A DNA stretch of 64,000 nucleotides from Nymphaea colorata (lineage: Eukaryota; Streptophyta; Magnoliopsida; Nymphaeales; Nymphaeaceae). The position numbers were made by a program, and so were the translations under genes. The notes below the pieces were generated by a model. The model saw only the letters and a list, made by a program, of their open reading frames with translations, did no database searches and was not told the origin of the DNA. Position 1 is the first letter of the stretch; every line of letters begins with the position of its first letter. Of the stretch, positions 12,246 through 24,945 are shown piece by piece. The stretch lies in contig NC_045147.1 in the NCBI RefSeq assembly GCF_008831285.2, forward strand, positions 2,072,001-2,136,000, in the 5' to 3' direction.

Positions 12246-13845
12246 TATGCCTGCCTTAAGTGAAAAGAGACTTGTTACTGAATTTGGGAGAAGATGAGAT
12301 GTCAGATACTTTGGAAGGCTTCCAGTGCCTTGACAAGAAGGAAAGGAATGATTCTTTCATTGCAGGTGCAGCCATGGACGTGCATGAAGCCATGCACAGG
12401 ATTTTAGATTTTAGGACGCTCTTTAATGTTCAGTTACTGAGTTGTCTATGCGATCTTTAGAGATGAAACTTGAAAGTGGCTCGATTAAGCCAAGGAAAAT
12501 TTTTGCATGGGGAGGCCAACCTCTTGTTCTTGGTTTTAGAAAATGGGGGCTTTAGCTTTTTTGAATTTCTTTGGTCTGGCTTACTGGTTTCTAATAGATG
12601 AATGGAAAATTTTAACCTACATTATATTAACTAAGTCTGCCATCTTGAGGGGACAAAGTTTTAACTTGTCCGTCTTGTGAAAAAAGAAAATACTTGTCCA
12701 ACACAATGGAAAACTAAAGGCGCAGCAGTTGTTGCTTATTTGAGTTCCACTCATATATATATTTTCTAAAGAAATGTTTTAAGCGTGCTGATAAAGATAC
12801 AGCTAAAAAGAACATGAGTTGTTTTCAAGATTAGGCCTAAAATAATTGACTAACAGTTAAGGAGAAATTTTTCTTCAAAACGAACTGGAACATTCGTGTG
12901 GCCTGGATAACAAAGAGTTCCTTCAACGTTCAAACTCATATATATGATGTAGACACTTCCGTCTTTCTCTAGAAAGTCATAAGGAAAACCCAACCCTAAA
13001 AGTGTGGTTAAAAAAAAAAAAAAAGCCCATCTTACGTTATACACTCAAGAATTGAACCTTGACTTCACTTACGAACAGCCACAGTCTACTTAACAGGTTT
13101 CTTTTACTCCGAGCGGCATAGCAAAGGGGTTTGTCAGAAAGCATGTCTGATTTCTATACATGTTATACCTTTATGTCTTAAATGGTAAGGTATGGTACTA
13201 TGTTTGAATGATGCACCACTGTCATCACTAACGCGATGCAGACCAGAACCCGGCAAGAGGGAGAATGGGGAGAAAAGAGCCTTCAGACTTCATTTTCAGG
13301 CGATGAAAATTTAACCTTATGCACACCTGAAACCAAACAAGTTTTTGCTTATTCTTTTTCAGGGTACTTACACTATGACGGAAAGTAGACAGCCATCTCC
13401 GGGAGATACATTAGTTGTATCCATTTCAACCTTGTCCATGTCATTAACAGCAGGAGAAATGGAAATGGTATACCGATCTTCATATGGATGATGTAGATCA
13501 TTAGCATCTCCTACAAATTCTACATCACCCTTAGTTTAAAAAAAATATGAAAATGTATTTAAAAATTAACAAAAAAATGTTTTTATCGTGCCCGGACTGA
13601 TTCTTGTTGGGCCCAGGCTGATCTGAACCCCTTTTCACAGCTTGGAATACAAACCACATTACAAATAAAAATGTCTTTATTGAAATTAAAGAAATTGGCA
13701 TTCGCCATTTCTGCAATAAAAACATGATATATAATAGACGGAACCTGAAGAGTACAGCCTTGGTGCGACGCCTATCTCTAAAAGAACAATGGGAGCTTGG
13801 TGCTAGCCACGCCACCATTTGTAAGAGGAAATAAGAGAGCGATTA

Positions 13846-16264
13846 CTAAAGGTGGTTTTGGAAGGCATCAGTGAGGACAGTCTCGGACTGCAAAGAGGCC
13901 TTGAGTATCTCTATACACTGTAAACAAAATATCCAGCCACATTAGTACAGTTACTAGAATACATGTTTCGCAGATCAGATAAATAAATGCTACAAAGGTC
14001 ACGAATGTATGCCAATGTGATATTGTTCAGTCCTGTAAAATTCGCATGACCAAGGTGGAAACAGCTTTTCAAACAGAGTTTCAGTCTAGGATGGAGTTGA
14101 CAAAAGCCCTTTGAGCACCATTTACAGGATGATGTTTTTGGTGATTCCATCGTCAATTAACCACACAGTTTGACAAAGAAAACATATTTGGAAACGAAAA
14201 GACTTTTGAATTTTTTCTTGAACTTAAGAGCCCCAAATCCGATTAGTCTTTTTATGTATGAGAAATGTATGATAGCTAGGAGGAGATTGAGAGACTACCC
14301 ATTTGAGATAAGTAGGCTTTTTTTTTTTGTATTGATAACACCAATGGTGGAGCCGGGATTTTTTTGGCTGAGCAGCACTCTAATCACCAACCATCCATGT
14401 AATTTTTTTTAATCATCACAATGTAATTTTGAGTTTTTAAAATAAAACTTTTGACAGACTAGTATAAGCGGTGGCCTACACCAGCCCCCGTGTACTTCCG
14501 TCTGGAAACCACAATTTTTGTACAAGTGAAAACACACTTAGCAGTCTTTGTAAGCAAGTAGGAATTATTTGATCTTAGATCTCAGGCAACTGCCTGTAGG
14601 AGGTGCTGGTTACCAAGGTTGAACATAATTGCTTTTATTTATTTATCAACGGTACATGCATTAAACCCAACTAATTTGTTGAAGAACCTCGAGTTTAAAA
14701 TATAACTCTCTTGGAAACCTATATTCTCACTTCTCACTATCATGAGAATTACAAAACTAGCTTTGTAGTTTTTTTTTTATTGAACGTAGTTAATTTCAGT
14801 TACTTCCATCTCATTCATTGTTGTGAATTGGATAAAAGATGTATAACTAATTCTAATATAAGTTGCAAAAATTGAAAATAAAGAAACGCAATGCATTTAA
14901 TAGATTGACAAGTAGACCTTACTAAAGCCCTCAAACTTTAGCTTGCCCACCTTAATAAGTTATTTGAATGGCCCATTCATAGGTACCATATTTCAAGTTT
15001 CAACTAAATTTTTATGATATTTTTTCTATTGTTAATTGTTTTCTCTAGATTGAGTTGCGTGCGACTACATCGTAGGGGGACATTTTAATAATTTTTAAAA
15101 GGTATGTCATTTGTAGCTTTATTTATTTTATTTTGTCTTCCCAAAAAGTTTCCTTTTTTTCTGTGTAAACGAAAGTATTTTCATCATATCCAATTTTGTA
15201 TACCATTATAACACATATAAACAGGTTCGCGGTTTCTGTTTTCGTATATATTTTTTTTCAAATGACTGTTTTTAACATTAAGTTCGTTATATTGTAAAGC
15301 TTGTCGAAACCACACACCATGGAAATGGCAAGATGCAAAAGCTTGGATAGACTACATAGCATACTAAAAAGGTAGGATGCTCACTTTAAGGGTTATATTG
15401 TACCTGTGAAAAAATAAATCTTTAATTTGATTGCTGAATGTTGTATACTTCAAAATCTTAAAGAGTGGAGAGCAAATGAAGATATCTGCTACCATACACA
15501 CTGTTATGCATTACTAAAGCCCGAAAAGCAGGGGAATGGAGATGGTCTTCATTTGGATGCTCAACTAATGGGAATGGTAAGCATTCGTAGAGAAAGAGAG
15601 AGAGGGAGAGAGAGAGAACCTCAGTCTTGCCCACAGCAATGTCCTTCTCTCCCAATATGCTCGTATCAGTTATGTCCATCTTCTTCGCGAGGGAAAGCGT
15701 GGTGATGGGGAGCACGAAAAGATCATCGGTTATCAGGTAGCCCACCAGATCTCTCACGCTTTTCCCACTCTTGCCAACCGACGACGCCGACCTGGTAGGA
15801 GGCCAAAGCGTCAACTCTGAGTTCATCAGATTGAAGCAATTCGGACATGTCTCCACGGGATCCGTGGTGATAAACTGCCTGCCACACCTGTAGTAGTTGC
15901 ACCTGTAGTACCTCGTCGGCGGTGAGGTGGTCCCCGACGTCGGGGAAGGCAGGATTGCCATCAGCTGCCCTCGAAGCAGGGGATGGACCTCTGGCGACAG
16001 AAGCACTTCCTTCGTCACCGGCGGCTCCATGTAGGTGTCGTCCAGCGCCTCAACGCTCCCGTGCAGGTTGGTCAGGCTCCCGGGCATGGCTTCCTCCGAC
16101 AGGATCATAGTTACTGTCTTGAGGGGGAGCGTGAGCAGGCTGAACAGAAGGTCCACGAAATCCTTGCCTGCTTCTGCATATACCACCTTCTTCTCCTTCG
16201 GGTTGAACACCAGTTTGACGGAATGTGTCTTCTCTAGATCGGACGAACTGCTGCTGCTGGACAT
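13846..16264 (-). CDS. DUF674 family protein, copy B (two exons)
   Basis: Exon 1 is 16264-15620 (215 codons) and exon 2 is 13917-13846 (23 codons plus TAG), giving 238 residues. Donor GAG|GTTCTC, acceptor TTTACAG, phase 0. The protein closely matches copy A (EKTHSVKLVFNPKEKK, GKDFVDLLFSLLTLPLKTV, LVGYLITDDLFVLP, EILKASLQSETVLTDAF). The cysteine region is CNYYRCG and CPNC, with four cysteines spaced like a possible zinc ribbon. It is one residue shorter at the C-terminus because GAG-TAA in copy A is TAG here. The intron is 1.7 kb and again starts with a CT tract. Function unknown. The two genes clearly arose by tandem duplication, and both keep open frames. Confidence 0.88.
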
Positions 16265-16306
16265 TGCTTCTAGAAACTGATGTCCCTTGGGGAAGAAGTT
16301 CGGGGA

Positions 16307-16313
16307 TTATATA
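16307..16313 (-). promoter_or_regulatory. TATA box of DUF674 copy B
   Basis: The reverse strand reads CCTATATAATCC 43 bases before the start codon, implying a leader of about 15-20 nt. In copy A the matching place reads AATTTTGTG on the + strand, so the TATA motif is absent there. A second weaker TATTTATA lies near 16356. Confidence 0.5.
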
Positions 16314-17065
16314 GGTGCAGGATTGTGTGTATGTGAACTTGGGGAGAAAGAGTTGGTATAAATAGGTTTTGATTAGAAAGAGAGAGAGAGAGAGAGAGAG
16401 AGCGAGGTGGGTATGCCTGCCTTAAGTGAAAAGAGACTTGTTATTAAATTTGGAGCGGAAGAGATGGTAGATACCTTGGAAGACTGCCGGTGGCTTGACA
16501 ATAAGAAAAGGACGGCTCTTTCAGTGCAGGTACAGCCATCGACGTGCATGAAGCCATGCGGTTAGGTTTTAGGACGTCATTTGGAGCATTTTGAGGCTGT
16601 TTGGTAATAATAATACATTATTATTGTCCAATGAATCGGTTTAAAAGATTGAAGCAGAATTATGAATCTGCTCTAATTTTGAAGCAGATTTATTAGATAG
16701 TAACAATTTATGTCAAACCGCGTGTTAGTGTTATGTATCCAGTTTCCGAGTTGTCTGTGCAATCTTTAGCGATGAAACTTGAAAGTGGCCCAATTAAGCA
16801 AAAGAAATTTGCATGGGGTTGGGTAGGCCAACGTCTTGTTCTTGGTTTAAGAAAATGGGGGCTTTTGCTTTTTGAATTTCTTAGTCTGGCCCACTCGTAT
16901 CTAATTGATCAACTGTAAAATTTAACCTGCATTCAATTAACCAAATCTGCCATCTTGAGAAGTGTTAAAGTTTTAACTGGTCCCTCTTGTGGAAAGAAAA
17001 AAAAAATGTTCCACACAATGGAAAACTAATGGCCGCAGTTGTAATTTGTTGTTATTTCAATTCAA

Positions 17066-17068
<3 letters not shown>

Positions 17069-17124
<56 letters not shown>

Positions 17125-17150
17125 ATATATATATATATGTATATCTTAAA
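17069..17150. repeat. (AT)n microsatellite
   Basis: About 80 bp of near-perfect TA repeats with a few G interruptions. Copy A of the segmental duplication has only a short ATATATAT here (about 12752-12762), so the tract expanded after duplication or shrank in copy A. Confidence 0.95.
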
Positions 17151-17436
17151 TAAAGCTTTAAGCATACTGATAAGGATACCACTATAAAAAAAAAGCGTGA
17201 GGTGTTGCAAGATAAGGAAAAAAGTTTGACCAGCCATTAAGGAGAAGTTTTGAAGAAAAATTAAAACTGGAACGTTCATATGGCCTGGATAACAAAGAGG
17301 TCCTTCAAACTCATAAATGTGATGTAGATAATTAGGTGGTTTTCTAGAAAGCCATATATGGATGGTTGCGTTTTATAGCCTCAATCTAAGACTCGAGGCT
17401 ATATAAAAAGGAGTGTTTTGTGAGCAGTAGCATGGG

Positions 17437-17535
17437 TGCCACATGTTAAAAATCATGGATTTAAGATTGGATGGGAGGTAGTTTACATGCCACATGTTAA
17501 AAACCATGAATTTAAGGTTGGATGGGAGGTAGTTT
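17437..17535. repeat. 51-bp tandem repeat, two copies
   Basis: TGCCACATGTTAAAAA to GGATGGGAGGTAGTTT occurs twice with a 51-bp period and a few substitutions. Confidence 0.85.
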
Positions 17536-18779
17536 GATCTTAAGTCCTTAGATTTGAGATCCTAAGATCTTATATCACTGCTGATCTAAGATCCATAGTG
17601 AAACAAACATAACCATAAGGAAAACCCAACCCTAAACTCACTTGAAGTGTGGTAAAAGAAAGAAAAAACAAAATCTGAAGGTCCTCCCGATCTTAAATGG
17701 CACTTCCAAGAATTGAACGTTGGCTGTACTTACAAACAGCCAAAATCTATTTACTAAACAAGACTTCTTTGTCTCAAGGGGTATAAGCATATCAAACCAA
17801 AAGCAGGTCTTTGGTTCAATCCATATAAACACTATACTTCTAAGCCTTTATTGATGGATCAAGGTACTTAAGTTTGAAGGGTGCATCCTTTTGCTAATGT
17901 TGATGCAGTATAGGACCCCCAAGGCAGAGATATTGGGAGGGTGTCTTCAGGCCTCATTTCCAGGCAGTAGGTTATTAACCTTTCACTCCTATAAAACAGA
18001 CTAAACAGACCTTTTCATTAGACAATGACCTAAAGTGGACAGCATGACCTGGAGATACGTTACATGTGTCCATTTCAATGTTGTAATTAACAGCAGTGGA
18101 AATGGAAACAGTGTTATGAATGTGTGGATGTATTTGACCATTAAAGGCATGAAAAGATGCATCACTAAAACTTGAAATTAACAAACTATAAAAGATGGTG
18201 GTTTCTGTTCTACAAAGTTGTTCAACAATTAAAGAATTTGAAACCTTAAATGGAGAACCACAACATCTTTGTTCTTATTACCAGTTAATTAAAGAAGACA
18301 TATGGCTCCAAGAAATAAACTTCTCCAAATGTTAATTTATTTAAGTTTTCCTTTTCAAGGTGCAATTGCCATCGATCGTAAGGAACAAAGCATACCGATC
18401 TCATATGGATGGTGTAAATTATTAGCCTCTTCTACAAATTCTACGTCACCCATAATTTAATGGTGATTGATGGGTAATCCAGGGAATTATAATCTCCAAA
18501 TCAATATTGATATGTATATATGGGGCTCTCCACTTTAACTTGAGTAAATATTATAAAAAAATTACTACATAACAACAAAAAAGCAAGTGTATCCTATAGG
18601 TTTTTTTTTCTTTATTTGAGAGAAAAATATGATATAATAATCATGCCCTCTTAAAATGTGACACCTCCACCTCCTTTAAGGGCATCACATTTATTTTTAG
18701 CATGGATGTCAGTTTGGACTCAATTTCAATAAGGTCCTAACTCATTCCATAACATAATTAATCAATTCTTTCATATAAG

Positions 18780-20650
18780 TAGAGGATAGTCGAAACAATT
18801 GATATATCTCATGTGTCTATCGAACTCATGCCAATATATTTCATAACCAATTGTTATAGGGACCGAGACTACTACCTAAAGATTGAATACGTGTCTGATT
18901 TGTTTTAATGGACAAGGTTCAAACACAAGAAAATTTGAAGAAATGGGGTTTATGACTTGCATCTTATTGTCCTCTTTGTTTGTAGAGAGGAATCACTTAA
19001 CTTATTTTGGTAATGCAGCAAGGTTCAATGTCTTTCTTGCTACATGGAGAACTCTATTGTAGCAAGGTTTGAATGTCTTTGTTGCTACATGGAGAACTCC
19101 AGCACCCATGATATCAACTTGATCCTTTGATGAAAATTTATCATTTGGTGTAAAGCATATTCGTAGATCTAAAAGGAAGAAACTTCGTAGAAAGCCACAA
19201 TTGCTCTAGCTCACATGTTGATGGCAAACACAATAAAATATGAAGAAATGAGGTTTATGACTTGCATCTTATTGTCATCTTTGTTAGTAAGAGATAAATC
19301 ACTTCAGTTGTTTTTGTAATGCAGCAGGGTCATTATGTCTTTCTTGCTACATGAAGAAATCTATTGCAGCAAGCTTCAATATGTCTTTCTTGTTACTTGG
19401 ATAACTCCAGCACCCATGATATCCACTTGGTTCTTTGATAAAAAAATTTATTATTTGATCTATATAGGCATGTTTGTAGGTCTAAAAGGTGGAGACTTCT
19501 TTGAAAGCAACAATTTCTCTATCTCACGTGTCTATCATTCACTCATGCTCCCATGGCAAGTATATTTCCCAAGAAATTGCTACAAGAACAAGAATTACCA
19601 CCTAAAGATTGATTACATGTCTAGTTTGTATTGATGGACAAAGTTCAAACACAAGAAAAGTTGAAGAAATGGGGTTTACAATTTGCATCTTATTGTCCTT
19701 TTTGCTAATAGGTTGAGGAATGCATCTCTCACTTGTTTTGGTATTGAAGCAAAGTTCAATATGTCTTTCTTGCTATATGGAGAACTCTATTGTAGCAAGG
19801 TCCAGTATGTCTTTCTTGCTACACAGAGAATTCCAGCACCCATGATATCCACTTGATCCTTTGATAGAAATTTGTTATTTTGTCTAAAGCATATTCGTAG
19901 ACTTAAAAGACCAAAACTTTCTCTAAGAGAAACAATTTATTTTCTTAAACAATTGCTACAAAGACCAAAACTACTTCCTAAATGTTGATTACATGTTTGG
20001 TTTGTATTGATGGACAAAGTTCAAACAAGAGAAGTTGAAGAAATGGGGTTTACAACTTGCATCTTATTGCCTTCTTTGTTAGTAGGATGGGGAATCTATT
20101 TCCCACTTCTTTTGGTATTTCAGCAATGTTCAATATGTCTTTCTTGCTACATGGAGAACTCTATTGTAGCAAAGTTCAAAATGTCTTTCTTGCTACATGG
20201 AAAACTCCAACACCCATGATATTCACTTGGTCCTAGAATATTGTGGAGACTTCTTTGGAAGCAACAATTTTCTCTATCTCACATGTCTATCATTCACGCA
20301 TGTTTCCAATGCCAAATATATTTGTTAAGGAATTGCCACAGGGACCAAGATTACCACCTAAAGATTGATCACATGTTTGGTTTCTTTTGATGAATAAGGT
20401 TAAAAGACAAGAAAAATTGAAGAGATGAGATTTACGACCGCATCTCATTGTCCTCTTTGTTAGTAGGATGAAGAATCTACTCATCACTTGTTTTGGTATT
20501 GCAACAAGGTTCAATATGTATTTCTTGCTACATGGACAAGTCCAGCAGCCATCATATCTACTTGGTCTTTTGATAGAAATTTATTATTTGGTCTAAAGCA
20601 TATTTCATAGACCTAAACGATGGAGATTTCTTTGGAAGATCTAGCCATTT
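18780..20650. repeat. Degenerate tandem array, period about 300-430 bp, five units
   Basis: Three anchors recur in the same order: GAAGAAATGGGGTTTA followed by TTGCATCTTATTGTCC (near 18936, 19241, 19661, 20035, 20419), TGTCTTTCTTGCTACATGGA (usually twice per unit), and CACCCATGATATCCACTTG (near 19105, 19410, 19836, 20210, 20546). Each unit therefore also contains an internal duplication of about 45-60 bp. No unit has a long ORF, and no transposon protein is encoded. Confidence 0.85.
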
Positions 20651-21068
20651 ATATTTTGGTCGTCGATTTGAACTCTCAAGAATGATATTAATCAAAATGT
20701 GGCATACAATCATTCATAACATCTGCATCAATGGTTTGAACTGAGGTTTATCTCATCATAAGAATTAGCCACTGGCAGAATTTGATGAATTTGTACCAGC
20801 CTTCTAATGTTTCTATCAATTTTTGTCTTAAACTTTGTCTTTCCTCTCTCAACACACGTTGGGAGAACTGATGGTATATCTTTCCACACTTGCTTTGTTT
20901 AATTAAGTTTCTTTTAACTCTCTCTCTCTCTCCCCTCCCCCTCAACCCCCCCCAACCGGCAAAAACAAAACCAGAATTTGATGAATTTGTTGTCTTCTAG
21001 GTTTTTTGTTTAATTTATGTTTCTGACTTTGGTATGTTCCTCTCAACATGCATTGGGAGCTGGTACTA
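20651..21068. other. Low-complexity intergenic sequence
   Basis: AT-rich sequence with a CT tract and a C-run near 20918-20955. No gene was recognised. Confidence 0.5.
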
Positions 21069-21337
21069 CTTTGCACACTATAATATATATATTCCTGTCC
21101 CCTCCACCCCCACCCCCCATAAAAAAAGCAAAACAAAACAAAACATTGCACACTATAATATAATATAATATAATATATATATATATATATATTCCTGTCC
21201 CCTCCCCCCCCCAAAAAAAAGCAAAACAAAACAAAACATTACACACTATATATATATATATATATATATACATATTCCTGTCCCCCACCCCCCCCCAAAA
21301 AAAAAAAAAGCAAAACAAAACAAAACAAAACAAAACA
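21069..21337. repeat. Compound minisatellite, three units of about 75-100 bp
   Basis: Each unit is ACACTATA, an AT run, TTCCTGTCCCC, a C-run, an A-run, and GCAAAACAAAACAAAACA. Units start near 21070, 21146 and 21239 and differ mainly in AT, C and A tract lengths. Confidence 0.9.
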
Positions 21338-21619
21338 TTCTATTATATCCCTAAGAACTATTTTTATATAAAATATGCTTTGGTTCAAGTTGTTTTTATG
21401 AAAAATGTGGATTTTTTTATCATCATTTTGATGTTATAAGAACCTATTCATTTTATCTTATTATAAAAAGATTATTAAACTCCAAAAATGGAGAAACTTA
21501 ACATATGTTTTTCATCAACCTATTCTTAAGATACTATGAGTGATGTTAGGTTGCAAGAAAAACACTTTAATCATCACATTTAAATGATTCAGTTATTATT
21601 CCTAAGCTAACGATCTAAG

Positions 21620-21760
<141 letters not shown>

Positions 21761-22309
21761 TTTTTTGTCATTTTCCTTACATCTGCCCCACCATCCATGT
21801 CTCATGAGGACTGGATTCATCTAATGATTCGCCTCATTCCGATGGCTAGTCTTATAGGAAAAGGACTTCAGAATCTCATTGTTAAGATTGAGTTGGGTGG
21901 ATTGGGGTGCGTATGCAACAAATATACATTAAAAAAAAGGACAGTTAGGCTATTTGAGAAATTTTTTATAAACTTTTCTTTTTACTTTTTCAAGGTATTT
22001 TGGTCATTAAACACCTCTATAGCGTGGACATAACCAATTTCACTCGCTGTCTACATCCATACCTAGGTGATTTGTCCAAAGGTGCTTATGGCGGCCAGTA
22101 CAAATTAATCAATTCAGTTTCTTCTACTTGAAACCTATTACAATTTAGATAGTATTGACTATTTCTATTAGTCACAAATAGAAAATACATCAGCTGGATA
22201 CTTAAAATGTATATTTACATGAGTTTATTTCAACCAAAGTTTATATGGCTTACCTCTTAGATTTGAAAATCATTCTTTCCCAAATCATGTCTGCAAGGTT
22301 GAACATGTA

Positions 22310-23950
22310 TTATACGGATCAAAACAGGCCCCTAGGGCATGGTTTGCCCTCTCTTAGCCTATTTCTCCAAAATCTTGGAACTAAATGAGCTCAAATAGAT
22401 TTTTATCTCTTTTTATTTTGAGAAAATGAGAAATACTTGTATATGTTTTTGGTATATGTGAATGGCATGACTATAACAAGCTCACCAAAAATATATTCAG
22501 TGTCAATTTAAAATCATGCTTGCCATTAGAGATTTGGTTGAGTTTCATTTCTTTTTTGGAATAGAAGCAAAAAAGTTGACAATCAATTAATATTATCTCA
22601 AAGGAAATGTGTGTTTGAGCTCCTCAAAAGAATAAGTATGCTTAGAACTAAAGCAATTTCAACTCTCATGGCATGCTCTCATGCTTTATCCATATAGACT
22701 ATATCAGATTAACAAGCTCAAATTCTTTACCATAGAATTGCTGAAGCTCTTCAATACTCTACTATGACTCACCTGAACATCTCTTATATTGTCAACAAGT
22801 TCCCGCTCGTAAGATATTTTATTATGGTCTTGTTACCAAACCTAGTTCAGTTCTTAATATTAATGCTTACAGGGATGCAGATTGTGTCAGATGTCTTGAT
22901 GATAGATAGTCTACAAGTGAATATGCAACATTTATTGGATCTAATCCAGTTTCAGGGATGGCTAAAAAACAACTAGTTGTCAATCGTTCTAACATTGAGG
23001 CTCAATATCAATCTATTGCCAACAGTGCTACTAAAATCATGTGGCTATCATTTTTATTAATAGAGCTTGTTGTTGCTCAATGACAACATCTCATATCATG
23101 GTGCGACAATATCGATGGATCCTATCTTGCAGTCCACCCTGTGTATCATAGCTACAGCAATCATATAGAGATTGACCTTTATTATTGTTCGAGAAAAATT
23201 GGCTAGAAGAGATTTGAAAATTCAGTACATCTCCTCCAAAGATTAAGTTCCAGATATTTTAACTATGCCACCTAGCGAACAACACCATTATCAAATAATT
23301 AACAAGTTCAATCTTATTACTGATGCAGTGAGCTTGGGGGTGGTGTTAACAAAATTATTAAAGACAATAAACGCAACAATTATCATTCCTTGTCAAGCAA
23401 GGAGACTCTTAGAGACAATCAACTCTTGTCAATCAAGGAGACCCCACAAAACTAATGAAGACAATAAATGCAACATTATCATTCCCTGTCAACCAAGAAG
23501 ACTCTTGGAGGGAATCAACTCTCATCAATTGGAGGGAATCAACTCTCATCAATCAGGAGACTTTTGGAGAGAGTCAACTCTCGTCCATCAAAATGAATCA
23601 TATTGGAGATATGGAGACTTTATAAATGAAAATCGTATCTCTTAGGAAACAAAAGTGAATGATTTTTTTTGTAACAACCCAAAAAGTCCTTTTTAGGTAT
23701 CTCCTCTATATAAAGGCAACTCTCTACTAGAAATGCAACAAGCTGAAAACAGAGAGAATAGTGGATGTAGGCCGGTTTGGCCGAACCACTTTAAAATTTT
23801 TGTCTCTTTCAATTGTTTTTCTTGTTTAACCTTTCAACAAGGAGGTCGGTACCAGCCCCAGTTAAGTTAACGGGCTGACAAGACATGAACCTGTACTGAG
23901 TATCAAGTCGCATAGTGATGTCGTTAATGGAGTTGGTCACATCCCCAACA
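22310..23950 (+). mobile_element. Decayed copia 3' end with LTR
   Basis: In broken frames the + strand reads as copia RT (SQRKCVFELLKR in the region after YVDD, then DISYAVNK-like LNISYIVNK) and RNase H (DADC, DDR, KKQLVVNRSNIEAQY, IEIDLYY). Many stops are present. A purine tract (GAGCTTGGGGGTGG) leads into an LTR at 23344. Nothing 5' of the RT survives, so this is a 5'-truncated remnant. Confidence 0.8.
23344..23950 (+). repeat. 3' LTR of decayed copia (about 607 bp)
   Basis: It starts TGTTAAC right after the polypurine tract and ends CCCCAACA, giving TGTT/AACA ends. A TATA box (CTATATAAAGG) lies near 23706-23717. The U3 part contains repeated GGAATCAACTCTCATCAAT blocks. Its right end is inferred from the inverted repeat only. 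Confidence 0.65.
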
Positions 23951-24945
23951 GTTCCTTTATCTTATGGATGGGATCTGGTTTGAAAGTTTGTCATTTTCTG
24001 TTGTATTTAATCATTCAACTCATCCTCTAATGTATGCACCCATCCCCCATCCTCTGCGTTTTTATTTAATGTCTACTTGAAAGAAACCACGTGCAGCACA
24101 AAACCAGTAAGACTTTGCCGTTATTGCTTTGCCGTTATGCCTTCAAAGCTCTTACTTTTACTTGGCATTAGGTGAATGGATGATATATCTCTCAACTCAG
24201 GTATCGTGGTTGCTATCGTTTGTGACCCAAAAAAATAACACACCAAAACATGACGACAGTGACTACAAAATATGAACCATGAACCCCTTGTGTATAAGTC
24301 ACCTTGTTGTCCGGTTGTTTGCTGTCCGGTTGTGCTATGCCCTTTCAGGCACCCCTCCTCTACTTATTGCAGTCTTACTGCATAAGACAGGTGCATTAGC
24401 ATAGGGCTGTCAACGGTGGATCTTCGTGATTCTGCCATTTAAATCTGAAATAGTTCAGCCTGTAAAAAATTCAATTAGTAATCAGATTTGGTTTTACTAT
24501 AAAGTTTCAAAAACATATCCATGTCCAAAATCTAACTAAAATCTAAGAAAGATTCCACCACCAGATTATGTGTAAAAAGTGCATCTTAAGCTAATCGATT
24601 TCCAGATTATGCTCCAAAAATAAGACCCAAACGGAATCTAAAATCCAAGCCTAATCAAGTATTCGACTATGTCAAGCTGGATAAAGATTGGATACAGCCC
24701 AAATTCCAACGGCTTTGCAGAAAGACTATAACAAAGATACACACACAATGTAAAGCTGAAGAAAGAATCTGTTTTCTTTGATTTAGTACTGCAACAAAGC
24801 TATGATATACTGAAAACAAAGATTTCTAAAAACGAGTCTTCGCCAGCATCATACTAACTTTTGAGAACTCTTCGGCAATATCAGAAAATTTTGAAAACGA
24901 GGCAAAAAACAGACGATTTTTTGTGACTATCATGCACGTGTAAAA
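23951..24945. other. Intergenic, no gene recognised
   Basis: No coding signal. A stretch from about 24405 (AGGGCTGTCAAC) to about 24705 (ATACAGCCCA) has hAT-like ends and AATCTGAAAT-type internal repeats. I found no matching target duplication, so I do not call it as an element. Confidence 0.4.

Larger units (their letters stand above)
9005..13540. repeat. Tandem segmental duplication, copy A
   Basis: About 4.5 kb that aligns end to end with 13655-18460. Shared blocks include the DUF674 exon 2 and its downstream sequence (9005-9325 with 13655-13945), exon 1 and its promoter (11400-12250 with 15600-16420), the motif GGCCTGGATAACAAAGAG (12900 with 17282) and the block ending near CTACAAATTCTACATCACCC (13500 with 18430). 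Copy A carries roughly 580 bp (10610-11190) in the intron that copy B lacks, rich in GGATTCAGATTTGG-like repeats. Confidence 0.85.
13655..18460. repeat. Tandem segmental duplication, copy B
   Basis: Second copy of the 4.5-4.8 kb segment, head to tail with 9005-13540 and containing the second DUF674 gene. It differs from copy A by an expanded AT repeat (17069-17150), a sequence of about 400 bp near 15050-15450, and a two-copy 51-bp tandem repeat at 17437-17535. Confidence 0.85.

Noticed and set aside
17067-17279. ORFs of Ile-Tyr repeats
   Set aside because: Translation of the AT microsatellite.
18780-20650. CRISPR array
   Set aside because: The repeats are long, diverged and irregularly spaced, there are no short repeat-spacer units, and the DNA is from a plant nucleus.
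20942-21333. Two reverse-strand ORFs of about 95 residues rich in Phe/Gly/Tyr
   Set aside because: They read the compound minisatellite. The repeated residues follow the DNA repeat exactly.
22764-22976. A separate small membrane-protein gene
   Set aside because: The same DNA in the neighbouring frame gives copia RNase H blocks, so this is retroelement debris.
23265-23645. 126-residue ORF
   Set aside because: It crosses the start of an LTR and reads its internal repeats. No protein family is recognisable.
24405-24710. hAT MITE with AGGGCTGTC/CAGCCC ends
   Set aside because: The ends are short and the flanking 8-mers do not match, so the element limits cannot be supported.
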